From positions 34,889 through 98,888 of the forward strand of contig NZ_JAKKDU010000015.1 in assembly GCF_021728535.1 (NCBI RefSeq): DNA of 64,000 nt, written 5' to 3'. The position numbers and the translations under genes were made by a program. This document shows, piece after piece, positions 1-10,251 of this stretch. The notes under the pieces are model-generated. The model was not told the DNA's origin. It ran no database searches and was given only the letters and a program-made list of their open reading frames with translations. Numbering within the stretch: the stretch's first letter is position 1; every line of letters starts with the position of its first letter. This stretch comes from Wocania arenilitoris. Its GTDB lineage: Bacteria; Bacteroidota; Bacteroidia; Flavobacteriales; Flavobacteriaceae.

Positions 1-706
1 CTTTGGAAATAATTAAGGTTTCTTTTTCAATACTTCCTCTGGCATAAACAATCTTATTAAACTCTTCTTGTAAAACTTTATCTGTGGTTGATTTATCAAA
101 AGACAAATTAGGTTCAACTAAATCAAAAAACAGTGATACAAAACTAGTTTTATACTTTAATAAATTTTGATTTGAAAGCTCTTTATCAATAACAGCAACA
201 ACTTTATCTTGCTTTATTAAATTAGAAAACAGTGTTTTATTTTTCTCAACGCGGTCATCAAGTATAACTACAAGTTTGCTTTCTGAAAATTTATAATCTT
301 CATTTAAAATACCAAATTGGTACAATTCTTTAATGATTTTATTGCCTGTGTTAAACAAATTATCTAAATCAAATTCAGCAATAGAATCTGTAAATATATT
401 TTTAAATTGAGTTTGAAAAGCATTTGCTACTTTGGTTTCAACTGAGCTATCAATATTAAAATACAGAACTGCGTTATCTGTAATACTTTGCTTTTCTTTA
501 TTAATTTCTTCATCTGTCTTTTTAACAGCAAAGTTAAAAGGTGCATATAAATTTTCGGATTGCCAAGGTTTTCCTTTTTCAAAATTGTATTTAAACTTTC
601 CGCTTTTAGGAAATAAATACACAATTAAAAATATTGTCCCTATAAACAATAATCCTTTATAGATTATAGAATGGTTTCGGTAAAGTTTATTGATTAAATC
701 TTTCAT
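1..706 (-). CDS. 7TM-HD (PgpH-like) HDIG phosphohydrolase, N-terminal part only
   Basis: This reading frame stays open from an ATG at 704-706 to the window edge, so the C-terminal part lies outside. The visible ~235 residues begin MKDLINKLYRN, followed by one hydrophobic segment (about residues 15-30, GLLFIGTIFLIVYLFP) and a long hydrophilic, probably extracytoplasmic region. The start, the motif GKPWQSENLYAPFNF and the end of the visible part (ARGSIEKETLIISK) are those of the 7TMR-HDED extracellular domain of Bacteroidota HDIG proteins. Family members have seven further membrane segments and a cytoplasmic HD domain that hydrolyses cyclic-di-AMP. That catalytic part is not in the window, so the activity is inferred. 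The gene runs divergently from the thiolase gene. Confidence 0.8.
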   Translation of the reverse strand, partial: MKDLINKLYRNHSIIYKGLLFIGTIFLIVYLFPKSGKFKYNFEKGKPWQSENLYAPFNFAVKKTDEEINKEKQSITDNAVLYFNIDSSVETKVANAFQTQFKNIFTDSIAEFDLDNLFNTGNKIIKELYQFGILNEDYKFSESKLVVILDDRVEKNKTLFSNLIKQDKVVAVIDKELSNQNLLKYKTSFVSLFFDLVEPNLSFDKSTTDKVLQEEFNKIVYARGSIEKETLIISK

Positions 707-833
707 TTAACATTTTCAATACTTCAAATGTAATAAATTTCTAATCCTTTTTATGTTTTATAATATTCTAATGATTACTTAGTTCTATTAAAAATTGATT
801 ATTTTCGTTGTGTTATAATTAAAGCATAAAAAA

Positions 834-2012
834 ATGAGTAAAGAAGTTGTTATTGTATCGGCAGCAAGAACACCAATAGGTAGTTTTTTAGGTGCTTTGT
901 CAACTATTCCTGCTACAAAATTAGGAGCAATCGCAATTAAAGGCGCTTTAGATAAAATTAACCTAAAACCTAGTTTAGTAGAAGAGGTTTTAATGGGTAA
1001 CGTAATACAGGCTGGCACAGGTCAAGCTCCTGCAAGACAAGCTGCTATTTATGCCGGCATACCTAATACAGTACCGTGTACAACCATAAATAAAGTATGT
1101 GCTTCTGGAATGAAATCTGTTATACAAGCTGCTCAATCTATAGCACTTGGTGATGCTAATATTATTGTTGCTGGTGGAATGGAAAACATGAGTTTAATAC
1201 CGCATTATTTATATACAAGAACAGGTATTAAATTTGGACCAACTACTTTAATTGATGGTATGCAAAAGGATGGGCTAGTTGATGCTTACGACCAAAATGC
1301 TATGGGCGTTTGTGCTGACGCATGCGCTAATAAATATGAGTTTTCTAGAAAAGATCAAGACGCTTTTGCTATTCAATCATACAAACGATCTGCTGATGCT
1401 TGGAATTCAGGTAAATTTGATAATGAAGTCGTTTCTGTTGAAGTTCCACAACGCAGAGGTGAGCCAATAATAGTAAGCAAAGATGAGGAGTTCACTAATG
1501 TTAAAATAGAAAAAATACCACAACTACGCCCTGCTTTTACCAAAGATGGTACAGTAACAGCTGCTAATGCATCTACTATCAACGATGGTGCTGGAGCTAT
1601 GGTATTAATGAGTAAAGAAAAAGCTGAAAAGCTGGGTTTAAAACCTTTAGCAACCATAAAAAGTTATGCAGATGCAGCACACGAACCAGAGTGGTTTACA
1701 ACAGCTCCCGCCAAAGCTTTACCTAAAGCATTAAGTAAAGCAGGAATTACAATAAACGACGTTGATTATTTTGAATTTAATGAAGCTTTTTCAGTAGTTG
1801 GATTAGCCAATATGAAGATTCTCGGGCTAAACGATAGTAATGTAAATGTAAATGGTGGCGCAGTCTCTCTTGGGCATCCATTAGGTTGTTCTGGCGTTAG
1901 AATACTTGTAACACTACTAAATGTTTTAGAACAAAACAATGCTAAAATTGGTGCTGCAGCAATTTGTAATGGTGGTGGTGGTGCATCAGCAATGGTTATC
2001 AAACGCTCATAA
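834..2012 (+). CDS. acetyl-CoA C-acyltransferase (thiolase)
   Basis: A 392-residue type II thiolase, the usual family length. It makes or cleaves 3-ketoacyl-CoA, most likely acetoacetyl-CoA. The acyl-accepting cysteine is C89 in NKVCASG. The EFNEAF motif near residue 315, the histidine in GHPLGCSG near 349 and the second catalytic cysteine in CNGGGGASA near 380 are all present. The start MSKEVVIVSAARTPIG is typical, and ATG 834 follows an AT-rich region. It appears to be a single-gene transcript, divergent from the HD-domain gene. Substrate chain length cannot be read from the sequence. AtoB/PhaA-like use is most likely. Confidence 0.92.
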   Translation: MSKEVVIVSAARTPIGSFLGALSTIPATKLGAIAIKGALDKINLKPSLVEEVLMGNVIQAGTGQAPARQAAIYAGIPNTVPCTTINKVCASGMKSVIQAAQSIALGDANIIVAGGMENMSLIPHYLYTRTGIKFGPTTLIDGMQKDGLVDAYDQNAMGVCADACANKYEFSRKDQDAFAIQSYKRSADAWNSGKFDNEVVSVEVPQRRGEPIIVSKDEEFTNVKIEKIPQLRPAFTKDGTVTAANASTINDGAGAMVLMSKEKAEKLGLKPLATIKSYADAAHEPEWFTTAPAKALPKALSKAGITINDVDYFEFNEAFSVVGLANMKILGLNDSNVNVNGGAVSLGHPLGCSGVRILVTLLNVLEQNNAKIGAAAICNGGGGASAMVIKRS

Positions 2013-2145
2013 AGTTATATGTTTTTTTGTTATTATTTATTGATTATGAAATACGTTATTAAATTTTTTATTGGTGAAACGAAAAACATTTTTTTCTGAT
2101 ACTTGCTTAAATAATTAATAGTAATGGTTAATAGAAAATAACTTT

Positions 2146-2895
2146 ATGCAATACGGAATTTGTAATTTAAGCATTGTTTCTCTGCGATTTGAACCTTCGA
2201 ATAAAAGTGAGCTTGTTTCTCAGGTTTTATATGGAGATTATTTTAAAGTTTTAGAACAACGAAAATTTTGGAGTAAAATTCGACTTGCTTTTGATAAATA
2301 TGAAGGTTGGATAGATAATAAACAATTCATTAAAATTACTGAAGAGCAATTTAAAGCCTTAGACCAAGAGACTCTCAAACTTTCAGCAGATTTAGTAGAA
2401 TTTGTTCAAGATAAAAATGAGCAATTACACTCAATTTCTTTAGGCTCATTACTTAACGGTTTATCAATTTTAAACCATCATTTTGATGGCAATCTAGTTT
2501 CAGGAGTTTCATCAAAAAACAATCTGATTAATACGGCTTTTTTATATTTAAACACACCCTATCTACATGGAGGTAAAACACCTTTTGGTATCGATTGCTC
2601 CGGTTTTACACAAATGGTTTACAAACTTAATGGTTTTAAATTATTAAGAGAAGCCTCGCAACAGGCTACTCAAGGAGAAGCTTTAAGTTTTATTGAAGAA
2701 AGTGAACCTGGCGATTTGGCTTTTTTTGATGATAACGAAGGCGTAATTACCCATGTTGGTATTATAATGAAAGATAATTATATTATTCATGCTTATGGTA
2801 AAGTAAGAATTGATAGGCTAGATCATTCTGGAATTTATAATATCGATGAAAAAATACATACCCATAAACTGAGGGTTATAAAAAAAGTGATATAA
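2146..2895 (+). CDS. C40-family peptidase (SH3 + NlpC/P60)
   Basis: A 249-residue cell-wall hydrolase of the NlpC/P60 clan, which cuts the gamma-D-Glu-diaminopimelate bond in peptidoglycan stem peptides. Residues ~1-65 look like a bacterial SH3 domain and ~125-249 form the catalytic domain. The nucleophile is C151 in GIDCSGF. H203 in ITHVGI is the expected second catalytic residue and H215 the likely third. There is no clear signal peptide, so export is uncertain, as in YkfC-like dipeptidyl peptidases of Bacteroidota that may act on recycled muropeptides. A terminator follows directly. Confidence 0.88.
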   Translation: MQYGICNLSIVSLRFEPSNKSELVSQVLYGDYFKVLEQRKFWSKIRLAFDKYEGWIDNKQFIKITEEQFKALDQETLKLSADLVEFVQDKNEQLHSISLGSLLNGLSILNHHFDGNLVSGVSSKNNLINTAFLYLNTPYLHGGKTPFGIDCSGFTQMVYKLNGFKLLREASQQATQGEALSFIEESEPGDLAFFDDNEGVITHVGIIMKDNYIIHAYGKVRIDRLDHSGIYNIDEKIHTHKLRVIKKVI

Positions 2896-2924
2896 AAAAA
2901 AGTCGCAAATTGCGACTTTTTTTT
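2894..2924. terminator. bidirectional Rho-independent terminator
   Basis: Eight A residues, the stem GTCGC/GCGAC around AAATT, then eight T residues. It lies between two convergent genes, and the symmetric A and T tracts allow termination in both directions. Confidence 0.85.
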
Positions 2925-2949
2925 ATATAGATTATAACTATATGTATTA

Positions 2950-4200
2950 TTAGTTTCCACCCTCCATGGCTTCAACTCTTTCTTTCATGGCCTTAAATTT
3001 ATCTGTTTCTCCTAAAACACTATAAATATTCATTAACGTTTTAGCGGCATTTATATTTTTTGAATCAATACTTAATGCTTTATCTAAATAAGGTACTGCA
3101 GTTTTGTATAAATCTTGACGCGCTTCACGCAACTCATCATAACGTTTATCATCAGCAGCTGAGGTTCCTAAGCCATTCATTTCATCAACAATAGCTTTCT
3201 CACTATTTAAAATCAATGCAGACATATTAATGTAAGCGTTAATGTAGTTAGGGTCTAACTCTATTACTTTGTCATAATATTTTTTTGCAGCCTCATTATC
3301 GCCTGATTCACCAGCAATTACTCCTAAATTATATTGCAATTCAGCATTTTTAGGATCCTTTTCAGTAGCAATTTCTAAAAGTCTTTGAAACTCAGCTTTG
3401 TTACCCATTTTAAAATGCACATTAGCTTCAGTTAACAATAAATCAATATCGTCTGGAGTTTCTGCTCTAGCATCTTTAATGGCAGCAATAGCTTTTTCAT
3501 TATCGCCATTGCTTACATAAATAAGTGCTATATTTTTAACAATCTCAGGTTTTTTTGATTCTGTTACTCGTTCTCCTGGTTTAATATGCGTTTTTGTTTT
3601 TACATATAAATCGCGTGTAGCTTTATCGAAAACTTCTTCTTCTCCAGTTTCAGCATTAATTGCAAAATATTCTTTTTGAATGCCTGTATATTCTAATGTT
3701 TTAAGTTCTTCGTATAATTTTAATGCGCGGTCATATTCTTTAACATTTACAGCTGTAGCTGCAGCATAATAAAGAAATAAAGTATCTCTCTTAGACATTT
3801 TGTATGCATGCTCAAAATATTTAGAAGCTGTTGAAAAATCTTTTGCTTCGTAAGCCTTGTTCCCTTTTTTTAAGACACCATTTGTCATGTTCTGTTTTAG
3901 TTCACCTACCTCTGCGACATAAGCGTCTTTTACATTTTCTAAACTCTCTAAAGCTTTATCAATATCTTGCATTGAGCCTGCTCCATTTGCATAAAACGCT
4001 TGACCCAATAAGTAATAATATTTTGCCTTGCTTTTGTTGTCCATGGAAGACATTAAAGCTTTGGCTTGATTTAAAGCTGCTTTGGCTTCTGCAAAATTGC
4101 TTCCTTTAATAGCTTTCTCTGCAGATTTCAATTCTTTTTTTTGCGCAAATGAAAATGCACTTATTGAAAAAGCTAAAGCTATGATTAATTTTTTTTTCAT
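2950..4200 (-). CDS. exported tetratricopeptide-repeat protein
   Basis: A 416-residue protein with a signal peptide (MKKKLIIALAFSISAFSFAQ) and tetratricopeptide repeats over most of the remainder. Clear units occur near residues 280-320 (PKNAELQYNLG, DPNYINAYINMS) and ~370-405. TPRs form superhelical scaffolds for protein binding. No catalytic motif is seen, and the partner is unknown. It lies 28 bases downstream of gyrA on the same strand and is probably co-transcribed. This pairing occurs in other flavobacteria, but a functional link to gyrase is not implied. Confidence 0.82.
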   Translation of the reverse strand: MKKKLIIALAFSISAFSFAQKKELKSAEKAIKGSNFAEAKAALNQAKALMSSMDNKSKAKYYYLLGQAFYANGAGSMQDIDKALESLENVKDAYVAEVGELKQNMTNGVLKKGNKAYEAKDFSTASKYFEHAYKMSKRDTLFLYYAAATAVNVKEYDRALKLYEELKTLEYTGIQKEYFAINAETGEEEVFDKATRDLYVKTKTHIKPGERVTESKKPEIVKNIALIYVSNGDNEKAIAAIKDARAETPDDIDLLLTEANVHFKMGNKAEFQRLLEIATEKDPKNAELQYNLGVIAGESGDNEAAKKYYDKVIELDPNYINAYINMSALILNSEKAIVDEMNGLGTSAADDKRYDELREARQDLYKTAVPYLDKALSIDSKNINAAKTLMNIYSVLGETDKFKAMKERVEAMEGGN

Positions 4201-4228
4201 TGTATTAATAATATTTAGTTAATTGTCC

Positions 4229-6760
4229 TTAATTATTTTCGTTAATGGTATTATCAAGAGTTGTGCCATCTTCAGAATCATTAATATTTTCGGTTGTTTG
4301 AACATCTTCAACTTCTTCTTCATCATGCATCACTTTAGCAACAGCAGCAATAGAATCACTTCCTTTAAGGTTAATTAGCTTAACACCTTGAGTGGCTCTT
4401 CCCATAACTCTTAAATCTTTAACTGCCATTCGGATAGCTATTCCAGATTTATTGATAATCATTAAGTCGTCATCATCCGTTACATTTTTAATAGACACTA
4501 AGTTACCTGTTTTTTCTGTAATAGAAATGGTTTTCACGCCTTTTCCGCCTCTATTGGTAACTCTATAGTCTTCTAAACTAGAACGTTTACCATAGCCATT
4601 CTCTGAAACTACAAGAATATTACTTTCCATATCATCAACAGCTATCATACCTACAACTTCATCTGTTTTCTCGTCTTGTAAACGAATGCCACGAACTCCA
4701 GAAGCATTTCGTCCCATAGGTCTGGTTTTAGCTTCTTCAAAACGAATGGCTTTACCAGATTTTAATGCTAGCATGACTTGACTTTCGCCAGTGGTTAACT
4801 TCGCTTCTAATAAAACATCATCTTCTTTAATAGTAATTGCATTAATTCCGTTAGTTCTTGGGCGTGAATATTGTTCTAAAGAGGTCTTTTTAACCTGACC
4901 TTTTTTAGTGGCCATAATAACATAATGATTATTAATGTAATCTTCATCTTTTAAATCTTGAGTACAGATAAATGCCATAACTTTATCATCCTGCTCAATG
5001 TTTATAAGATTTTGAATCGCTCTTCCTTTTGAGGTTTTGCTGCCTTCTGGAATTTCGTAAACACGCATCCAAAAACATTTTCCTTTTTGAGTGAAAAACA
5101 ACATATATTGGTGATTTGTACCTACAAACAAGTTCTCTAAAAAATCTTCGTTACGAGTAGTTGATGCTTTTTGGCCAACACCGCCTCTATTTTGTGTTTT
5201 ATATTCTGTAAGCGAAGTGCGTTTAATATATCCTGCGTGAGAAATAGTAATAACCACTTTTTCGTTAGGAATCATATCTTCTATACTTAAATCGCCTCCT
5301 GCATATTCGATAGTCGAACGACGCTCATCGCCATATTTATCTCTTACAACTTCCAATTCAGACTTAATAATATCCATTCTGCGCTCTTTTTTATCTAGAA
5401 TGTCTTTTAAATCTTCAATGGTTTTCATTAACTCATCATATTCAGAACGAAGCTTATCTTGCTCTAAACCTGTAAGTTGACGCAAACGCATTTCTACAAT
5501 GGCTTTGGCTTGAATTTCTGAAAGTTTAAAACGCTCAATTAGTTTTTCGCGAGCTTCATCAGCATTAGATGATGCACGAATAAGCGCTATAACCTCGTCA
5601 ATATTATCAGAAGCAATTATTAATCCTTCTAAAATATGTGCACGTTCTTCAGCTTTGCGTAATTCGTAAGTCGTTCTTCTAACAACAACTTCGTGTCTGT
5701 GCTCTACAAAATAATGAATAAGTTCTTTTAAATTTAATAACTGCGGCCTACCGTTAACTAACGCAATATTATTTACGCTAAAAGAAGATTGCAGTGCAGT
5801 ATATTTATATAATTTATTTAGAACGATATTTGGAATAGCATCACGTTTTAAAACGTAAACAATACGCATACCGTTTCTGTCAGATTCATCACGAATGGTA
5901 GAAATTCCTTCTAATTTTTTCTCGTTTACCAAATCAGCCGTTTTTTTAATCATATCTGCTTTATTAACTTGGTATGGAATTTCTGTAACTACTATAGATT
6001 CACGACCTTGAACTTCTTCAATATTGGCTTTACCTCGTATTACTATACGCCCTCGACCTGTTTGAAAAGCTTCCTTTACGCCATCGTATCCATAAATAGT
6101 TCCACCAGTAGGAAAATCTGGCGCTTTTACATGCTGTATAAGCTCATCTATTTCAATATTAGTATTATCAATATATGCAATAGTGCCATTTACAACTTCC
6201 GTTAAATTGTGTGGCGGCATATTCGTTGCCATACCTACAGCAATCCCAGAAGCGCCATTTACTAAAAGTCCAGGAATACGTGTTGGAAGCACAGTTGGTT
6301 CTTGTAGCGTATCATCAAAATTTAATTTATGATCTACGGTTTCTTTTTCTATATCTGCAAGCATGTCTTCAGATATTTTTCGCATACGTGCCTCGGTATA
6401 ACGCATTGCTGCAGGACTATCACCATCAATAGAACCAAAGTTACCTTGTCCATCTACTAACATGTAACGCAAACTCCATTCTTGCGCCATACGAACCATA
6501 GCATCATAAACTGAAGTATCTCCGTGTGGATGATACTTACCCAAAACTTCTCCTACAATTCTTGCAGATTTTTTATGTGCTGAATTTGCTCTAACACCCA
6601 ATTCGTGCATACCGTATAGCACGCGTCTATGAACTGGCTTTAAACCATCTCTTACATCGGGTAAAGCACGTGACACAATGACCGACATTGAGTAATCAAT
6701 GTAAGCCGATTTCATCTCATCTTCAATATTAATAGGAATCAATTTTTCTCCTTCTGCCAT
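4229..6760 (-). CDS. gyrA: DNA gyrase subunit A
   Basis: An 843-residue type IIA topoisomerase subunit that introduces negative supercoils together with GyrB (not in this window). The catalytic tyrosine is Y121 in AAMRYTEAR. The quinolone-resistance region reads [10 protein letters not shown]. The residues equivalent to E. coli S83 and D87 are T82 and D86, so neither common resistance change is present. C-terminal beta-pinwheel repeats and a degenerate GyrA-box (QNRGGVG) separate it from ParC, which is also present (17043-19691). The last ~40 residues are acidic. The start [17 protein letters not shown] is typical for the phylum. Confidence 0.97.
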   Translation of the reverse strand: MAEGEKLIPINIEDEMKSAYIDYSMSVIVSRALPDVRDGLKPVHRRVLYGMHELGVRANSAHKKSARIVGEVLGKYHPHGDTSVYDAMVRMAQEWSLRYMLVDGQGNFGSIDGDSPAAMRYTEARMRKISEDMLADIEKETVDHKLNFDDTLQEPTVLPTRIPGLLVNGASGIAVGMATNMPPHNLTEVVNGTIAYIDNTNIEIDELIQHVKAPDFPTGGTIYGYDGVKEAFQTGRGRIVIRGKANIEEVQGRESIVVTEIPYQVNKADMIKKTADLVNEKKLEGISTIRDESDRNGMRIVYVLKRDAIPNIVLNKLYKYTALQSSFSVNNIALVNGRPQLLNLKELIHYFVEHRHEVVVRRTTYELRKAEERAHILEGLIIASDNIDEVIALIRASSNADEAREKLIERFKLSEIQAKAIVEMRLRQLTGLEQDKLRSEYDELMKTIEDLKDILDKKERRMDIIKSELEVVRDKYGDERRSTIEYAGGDLSIEDMIPNEKVVITISHAGYIKRTSLTEYKTQNRGGVGQKASTTRNEDFLENLFVGTNHQYMLFFTQKGKCFWMRVYEIPEGSKTSKGRAIQNLINIEQDDKVMAFICTQDLKDEDYINNHYVIMATKKGQVKKTSLEQYSRPRTNGINAITIKEDDVLLEAKLTTGESQVMLALKSGKAIRFEEAKTRPMGRNASGVRGIRLQDEKTDEVVGMIAVDDMESNILVVSENGYGKRSSLEDYRVTNRGGKGVKTISITEKTGNLVSIKNVTDDDDLMIINKSGIAIRMAVKDLRVMGRATQGVKLINLKGSDSIAAVAKVMHDEEEVEDVQTTENINDSEDGTTLDNTINENN

Positions 6761-6948
6761 AAATATTTTAATTAAGTTTTAGTGAGTATTTCAAAACATG
6801 CTAATATAAAACTTTCAATAGTCATAGTAAGACTTTCAATCGTATTTTTTCATGTTTTTTATTAACAATTTCGTCCCCTTTTTTAGTTAATAAGTATGCG
6901 CATTAAAATTTTGATTTTATAAAGATTTTTTCGTCAATTAGCAATTTA

Positions 6949-6963
6949 AGGAACGGTTTTTGA
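6949..6963 (+). promoter_or_regulatory. candidate sigma-54-like -24/-12 element upstream of clpC
   Basis: AGGAACGGTTTTTGA has GG and GA separated by ten bases, close to the sigma-54 pattern GG-N10-GC but with A in the last position. It lies about 48 bases before the clpC ATG. The 250-base gap also holds the gyrA promoter on the other strand. The call rests on pattern alone. Confidence 0.25.
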
Positions 6964-7010
6964 ATTTAATAAACTATTATTATTATTTTTAATGCAGAAA
7001 GGAACAAGTT

Positions 7011-9560
7011 ATGGATGATAATTTTTCACCAAGAGTAAAAGATGTAATTGCTTATAGTAAAGAGGAAGCATTGCGTTTGGGTCACGATTTTATTGGTACC
7101 GAACACTTAATGCTTGGACTTTTGCGCGATGGAGATGGTAAAGCTATTAACATACTAAATGCTTTAGAAATTGATTTGAATCATTTAAGGCGAAAAGTAG
7201 AAATTTTAAGTCCTGCTAACCCAAATATTACGATAGCTTCAAATCAAAAAAAGAATTTGCACCTTACTAGACAGGCAGAACGCGCTTTGAAAACTACGTT
7301 TTTAGAAGCTAAATTATTTCAAAGTTCTTCTATAAATACTGCGCACCTTTTGCTTTGCATTTTAAGAAATGAAAACGACCCAACTACTAAGCTTTTAAAT
7401 AAGCTTAAAATCGATTACGATAATGTTAAAGAACAATTTAAACATATGATTACTAACGATAGCGATTATATAGAACCCAAAGCAGAATCTTTTCAAGATG
7501 ATGATTCAGGCTCGCAAGAAGATACTCCTAAAGATAATATCTTTAATACCCCAACTGGAAAAACCAATAAAAAATCTAAAACGCCTGTTTTAGATAATTT
7601 TGGTAGAGACTTAACCGCTTTAGCAGACGAAGGAAAACTAGATCCTGTTGTTGGTAGAGAAAAAGAAATACAGCGTGTCTCTCAAATATTAAGTAGAAGA
7701 AAAAAAAATAATCCCCTTTTAATTGGAGAGCCTGGAGTTGGTAAATCTGCCATTGCTGAAGGTTTAGCGCTGCGTATTGTAAAACGAAAAGTATCACGTA
7801 TACTTTTCAATAAGCGCGTAGTAACTTTAGATTTAGCAAGCTTAGTGGCTGGCACAAAATATCGCGGTCAGTTTGAAGAGCGCATGAAAGCCGTGATGAA
7901 TGAGCTTGAAAAGAATGACGATGTCATTCTTTTTATTGACGAAATTCATACCATTGTTGGTGCTGGTGGCGCTACCGGAAGCTTAGACGCTTCAAACATG
8001 TTTAAACCTGCTCTAGCCAGAGGTGAAATTCAATGTATTGGAGCAACAACACTTGATGAGTATAGGCAATATATCGAAAAAGACGGTGCTTTAGAGCGCC
8101 GTTTCCAGAAGGTTATTGTTGAACCAACAACAGTTGAAGAAACTATTGAAATACTTAACAATATAAAAGGGAAATACGAAGAACATCACAACGTAGATTA
8201 CACACCTGAAGCCATTGAAGCTTGTGTAAAACTAACAAATAGATATATGACAGAACGCTTCTTACCAGACAAAGCTATTGATGCTTTAGATGAAGCTGGA
8301 TCGCGTGTTCATATCACAAACATAGATGTTCCTAAACAAATCTTAGAACTCGAAAACAAGCTTGAAAAAGTTAAAGAGACTAAAAATTCTGTTGTTAAAA
8401 AACAAAAATATGAAGAAGCAGCAAAACTTAGAGATGATGAAAAACGCATCGAAAAAGAATTAGCAACTGCTCAAGAAAAATGGGAAGAAGAAACTAAACA
8501 ACATCGCGAAATAGTTAGTGCAGATAATGTAGCCGACGTAGTTTCTATGATGACTGGTGTACCAGTAAACAGAATTGCACAAACCGAAATTAATAAACTT
8601 GCCGAATTACCAAACTTAATAAAAGGAAAGGTTATTGGTCAAGATGAAGCTGTAACTAAAGTTGTTAAAGCTATTCAGCGAAATCGTGCCGGACTTAAAG
8701 ATCCTAATAAGCCAATTGGGTCATTTATATTTTTAGGTCAAACAGGTGTTGGAAAAACACAACTAGCTAAAGTATTATCACGTGAATTATTTGATAGCGA
8801 AGACTCTCTTGTTAGAATTGACATGAGCGAATACATGGAAAAATTTGCCATTTCCAGATTAATTGGTGCACCTCCAGGATACGTAGGTTACGAAGAAGGC
8901 GGACAATTAACTGAAAAAGTAAGACGTAAACCTTATGCTGTTATTCTTTTAGATGAAATTGAAAAAGCACATCCCGATGTATTTAACATGCTATTACAAG
9001 TGCTAGACGATGGCTATTTAACCGATAGTTTAGGTAGAAAAATTGATTTTAGAAATACTATTATTATTATGACATCAAATATTGGTGCTCGTAAATTAAA
9101 AGATTTCGGCACTGGGATTGGTTTTGGAACGGCTTCGCAAAAAGCACAAGAAGATGCAAATGCAGTAAAGATTATTGAAAACGCACTTAAAAAATCATTC
9201 GCGCCAGAGTTTTTAAATAGAATTGATGATGTTGTTGTATTTAATGCTCTTGAAAAAGAAGATATCAATAAAATTATTGATATTGAGTTAGAGAAACTAT
9301 TAGTTAGAATTAAAGATTTAGGCTATATATTAAAACTCAGCAAAAGTGCCAAAGATTATATAGCAGATAAAGGTTTTGATAAGCAATATGGAGCAAGACC
9401 TTTAAAAAGAGCTATTCAAAAATATATTGAAGATGCCTTAGCTGAAGAAATCATTTCTTCAAATGCAGAGGAAGGTGATAAAATAAGTATAGATTTAGAC
9501 AAAAAATCAAACGAACTTAAAATTTCAATAGAAAAAGCTGAAAAGCCTACAGAATCTTAA
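7011..9560 (+). CDS. clpC: ClpC-type AAA+ unfoldase, Clp protease ATP-binding subunit
   Basis: An 849-residue Hsp100 ATPase that unfolds substrates for ClpP. Two N-terminal Clp_N repeats cover residues ~5-145. The first AAA module has Walker A GEPGVGKS (~243) and Walker B VILFIDEIH. A middle domain at ~400-490 carries a UVR-like segment (KQKYEEAAKLRDDEKRI), characteristic of ClpC rather than ClpA or ClpB. The second AAA module has GQTGVGKT (~580) and VILLDEIEK, and a C-terminal D2-small domain follows. The ATG is preceded by a purine-rich AAAGGAA. It is divergent from gyrA and followed by a strong terminator. Confidence 0.95.
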   Translation: MDDNFSPRVKDVIAYSKEEALRLGHDFIGTEHLMLGLLRDGDGKAINILNALEIDLNHLRRKVEILSPANPNITIASNQKKNLHLTRQAERALKTTFLEAKLFQSSSINTAHLLLCILRNENDPTTKLLNKLKIDYDNVKEQFKHMITNDSDYIEPKAESFQDDDSGSQEDTPKDNIFNTPTGKTNKKSKTPVLDNFGRDLTALADEGKLDPVVGREKEIQRVSQILSRRKKNNPLLIGEPGVGKSAIAEGLALRIVKRKVSRILFNKRVVTLDLASLVAGTKYRGQFEERMKAVMNELEKNDDVILFIDEIHTIVGAGGATGSLDASNMFKPALARGEIQCIGATTLDEYRQYIEKDGALERRFQKVIVEPTTVEETIEILNNIKGKYEEHHNVDYTPEAIEACVKLTNRYMTERFLPDKAIDALDEAGSRVHITNIDVPKQILELENKLEKVKETKNSVVKKQKYEEAAKLRDDEKRIEKELATAQEKWEEETKQHREIVSADNVADVVSMMTGVPVNRIAQTEINKLAELPNLIKGKVIGQDEAVTKVVKAIQRNRAGLKDPNKPIGSFIFLGQTGVGKTQLAKVLSRELFDSEDSLVRIDMSEYMEKFAISRLIGAPPGYVGYEEGGQLTEKVRRKPYAVILLDEIEKAHPDVFNMLLQVLDDGYLTDSLGRKIDFRNTIIIMTSNIGARKLKDFGTGIGFGTASQKAQEDANAVKIIENALKKSFAPEFLNRIDDVVVFNALEKEDINKIIDIELEKLLVRIKDLGYILKLSKSAKDYIADKGFDKQYGARPLKRAIQKYIEDALAEEIISSNAEEGDKISIDLDKKSNELKISIEKAEKPTES

Positions 9561-9584
9561 TCTTTAAAACACATTAACACTTTT

Positions 9585-9620
9585 AAATCCTACAATCTTT
9601 ATGACTGTGGGATTTTTTTT
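9585..9620 (+). terminator. Rho-independent terminator of clpC
   Basis: A ten-base stem, AAATCCTACA with TGTGGGATTT (one G-T pair), an 11-base loop, then a run of T residues. It lies 25 bases after the clpC stop codon. Confidence 0.9.
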
Positions 9621-9668
9621 ATTAAAACTGTAACAAATCAAAATATTACCAATCTATATTATAACAAC

Positions 9669-10241
9669 TTGTTTTTTTTGACGTCAACCAAACTAAATAC
9701 TGAGCAGCTCATACAACTTTGCATATCTGGAAACCAATCTGCACAATTGGAAATTTATAACAGATACTACAAAGCCATGTATAATGCGTCTTTTAGAATT
9801 GTAAAAAACAGTTTTTTAGCTGAAGATATTATGCAAGATTCATTTTTGTTAGCATTTACCAAACTAAATGAACTTAAAGACATTAAAATATTTGGTGCTT
9901 GGTTAAAACGAATTGTTATAAATAATAGCATTTATCATTATAAAAAAACTAATAAAATTCAAAAAGTTCCTTTAGATGATGTGCTATATAAAGTTGAAGA
10001 TAATTATAATGGTATTGAAAAAAACAACGAATATTCAAACCAAAAAGTAAAAGACATTTTAAACACGATTAAAACATTAAAAGATAATTATAGAATTGCA
10101 CTAACTCTTAACCTAATTGAAGGTTATGATTATGATGAAATAAGTAAAATTATGAATATTACAAATGCTAATTGCAGAACAACAATCTCGAGAGCAAAAG
10201 AAAACTTAAGACAAAAATTACAACTTAAATTGGCACAATAA
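9669..10241 (+). CDS. RNA polymerase ECF sigma factor
   Basis: A sigma-70 family factor of about 190 residues. Region 2 covers ~25-90 (LAEDIMQDSFLLAFTKL is the core-binding and -10 recognition part). Region 4 covers ~125-185 (GYDYDEISKIMNIT followed by RTTISRAKENLRQKL, a helix-turn-helix). No ATG lies near the N-terminus. The start must be TTG, either 9669 or more likely 9678, which gives MTSTKLNTEQ. The next gene, 10 bases on, encodes a one-TM protein fitting an anti-sigma role, and a head-GIN protein follows. The operon probably responds to an envelope signal, which is inference. Confidence 0.87.
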   Translation: MFFLTSTKLNTEQLIQLCISGNQSAQLEIYNRYYKAMYNASFRIVKNSFLAEDIMQDSFLLAFTKLNELKDIKIFGAWLKRIVINNSIYHYKKTNKIQKVPLDDVLYKVEDNYNGIEKNNEYSNQKVKDILNTIKTLKDNYRIALTLNLIEGYDYDEISKIMNITNANCRTTISRAKENLRQKLQLKLAQ

Positions 10242-10251
10242 AAATTAAGTA

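Noticed and set aside
427..662. Short frames within the first 700 bases
   Set aside because: They are shadows of the partial 7TM-HD gene, which stays open in its own frame through the window edge.
4229..6760. Quinolone-resistance changes in gyrA or parC
   Set aside because: GyrA T82 and D86 are wild-type residues for the group; the ParC region shows no known change that I can recognise.
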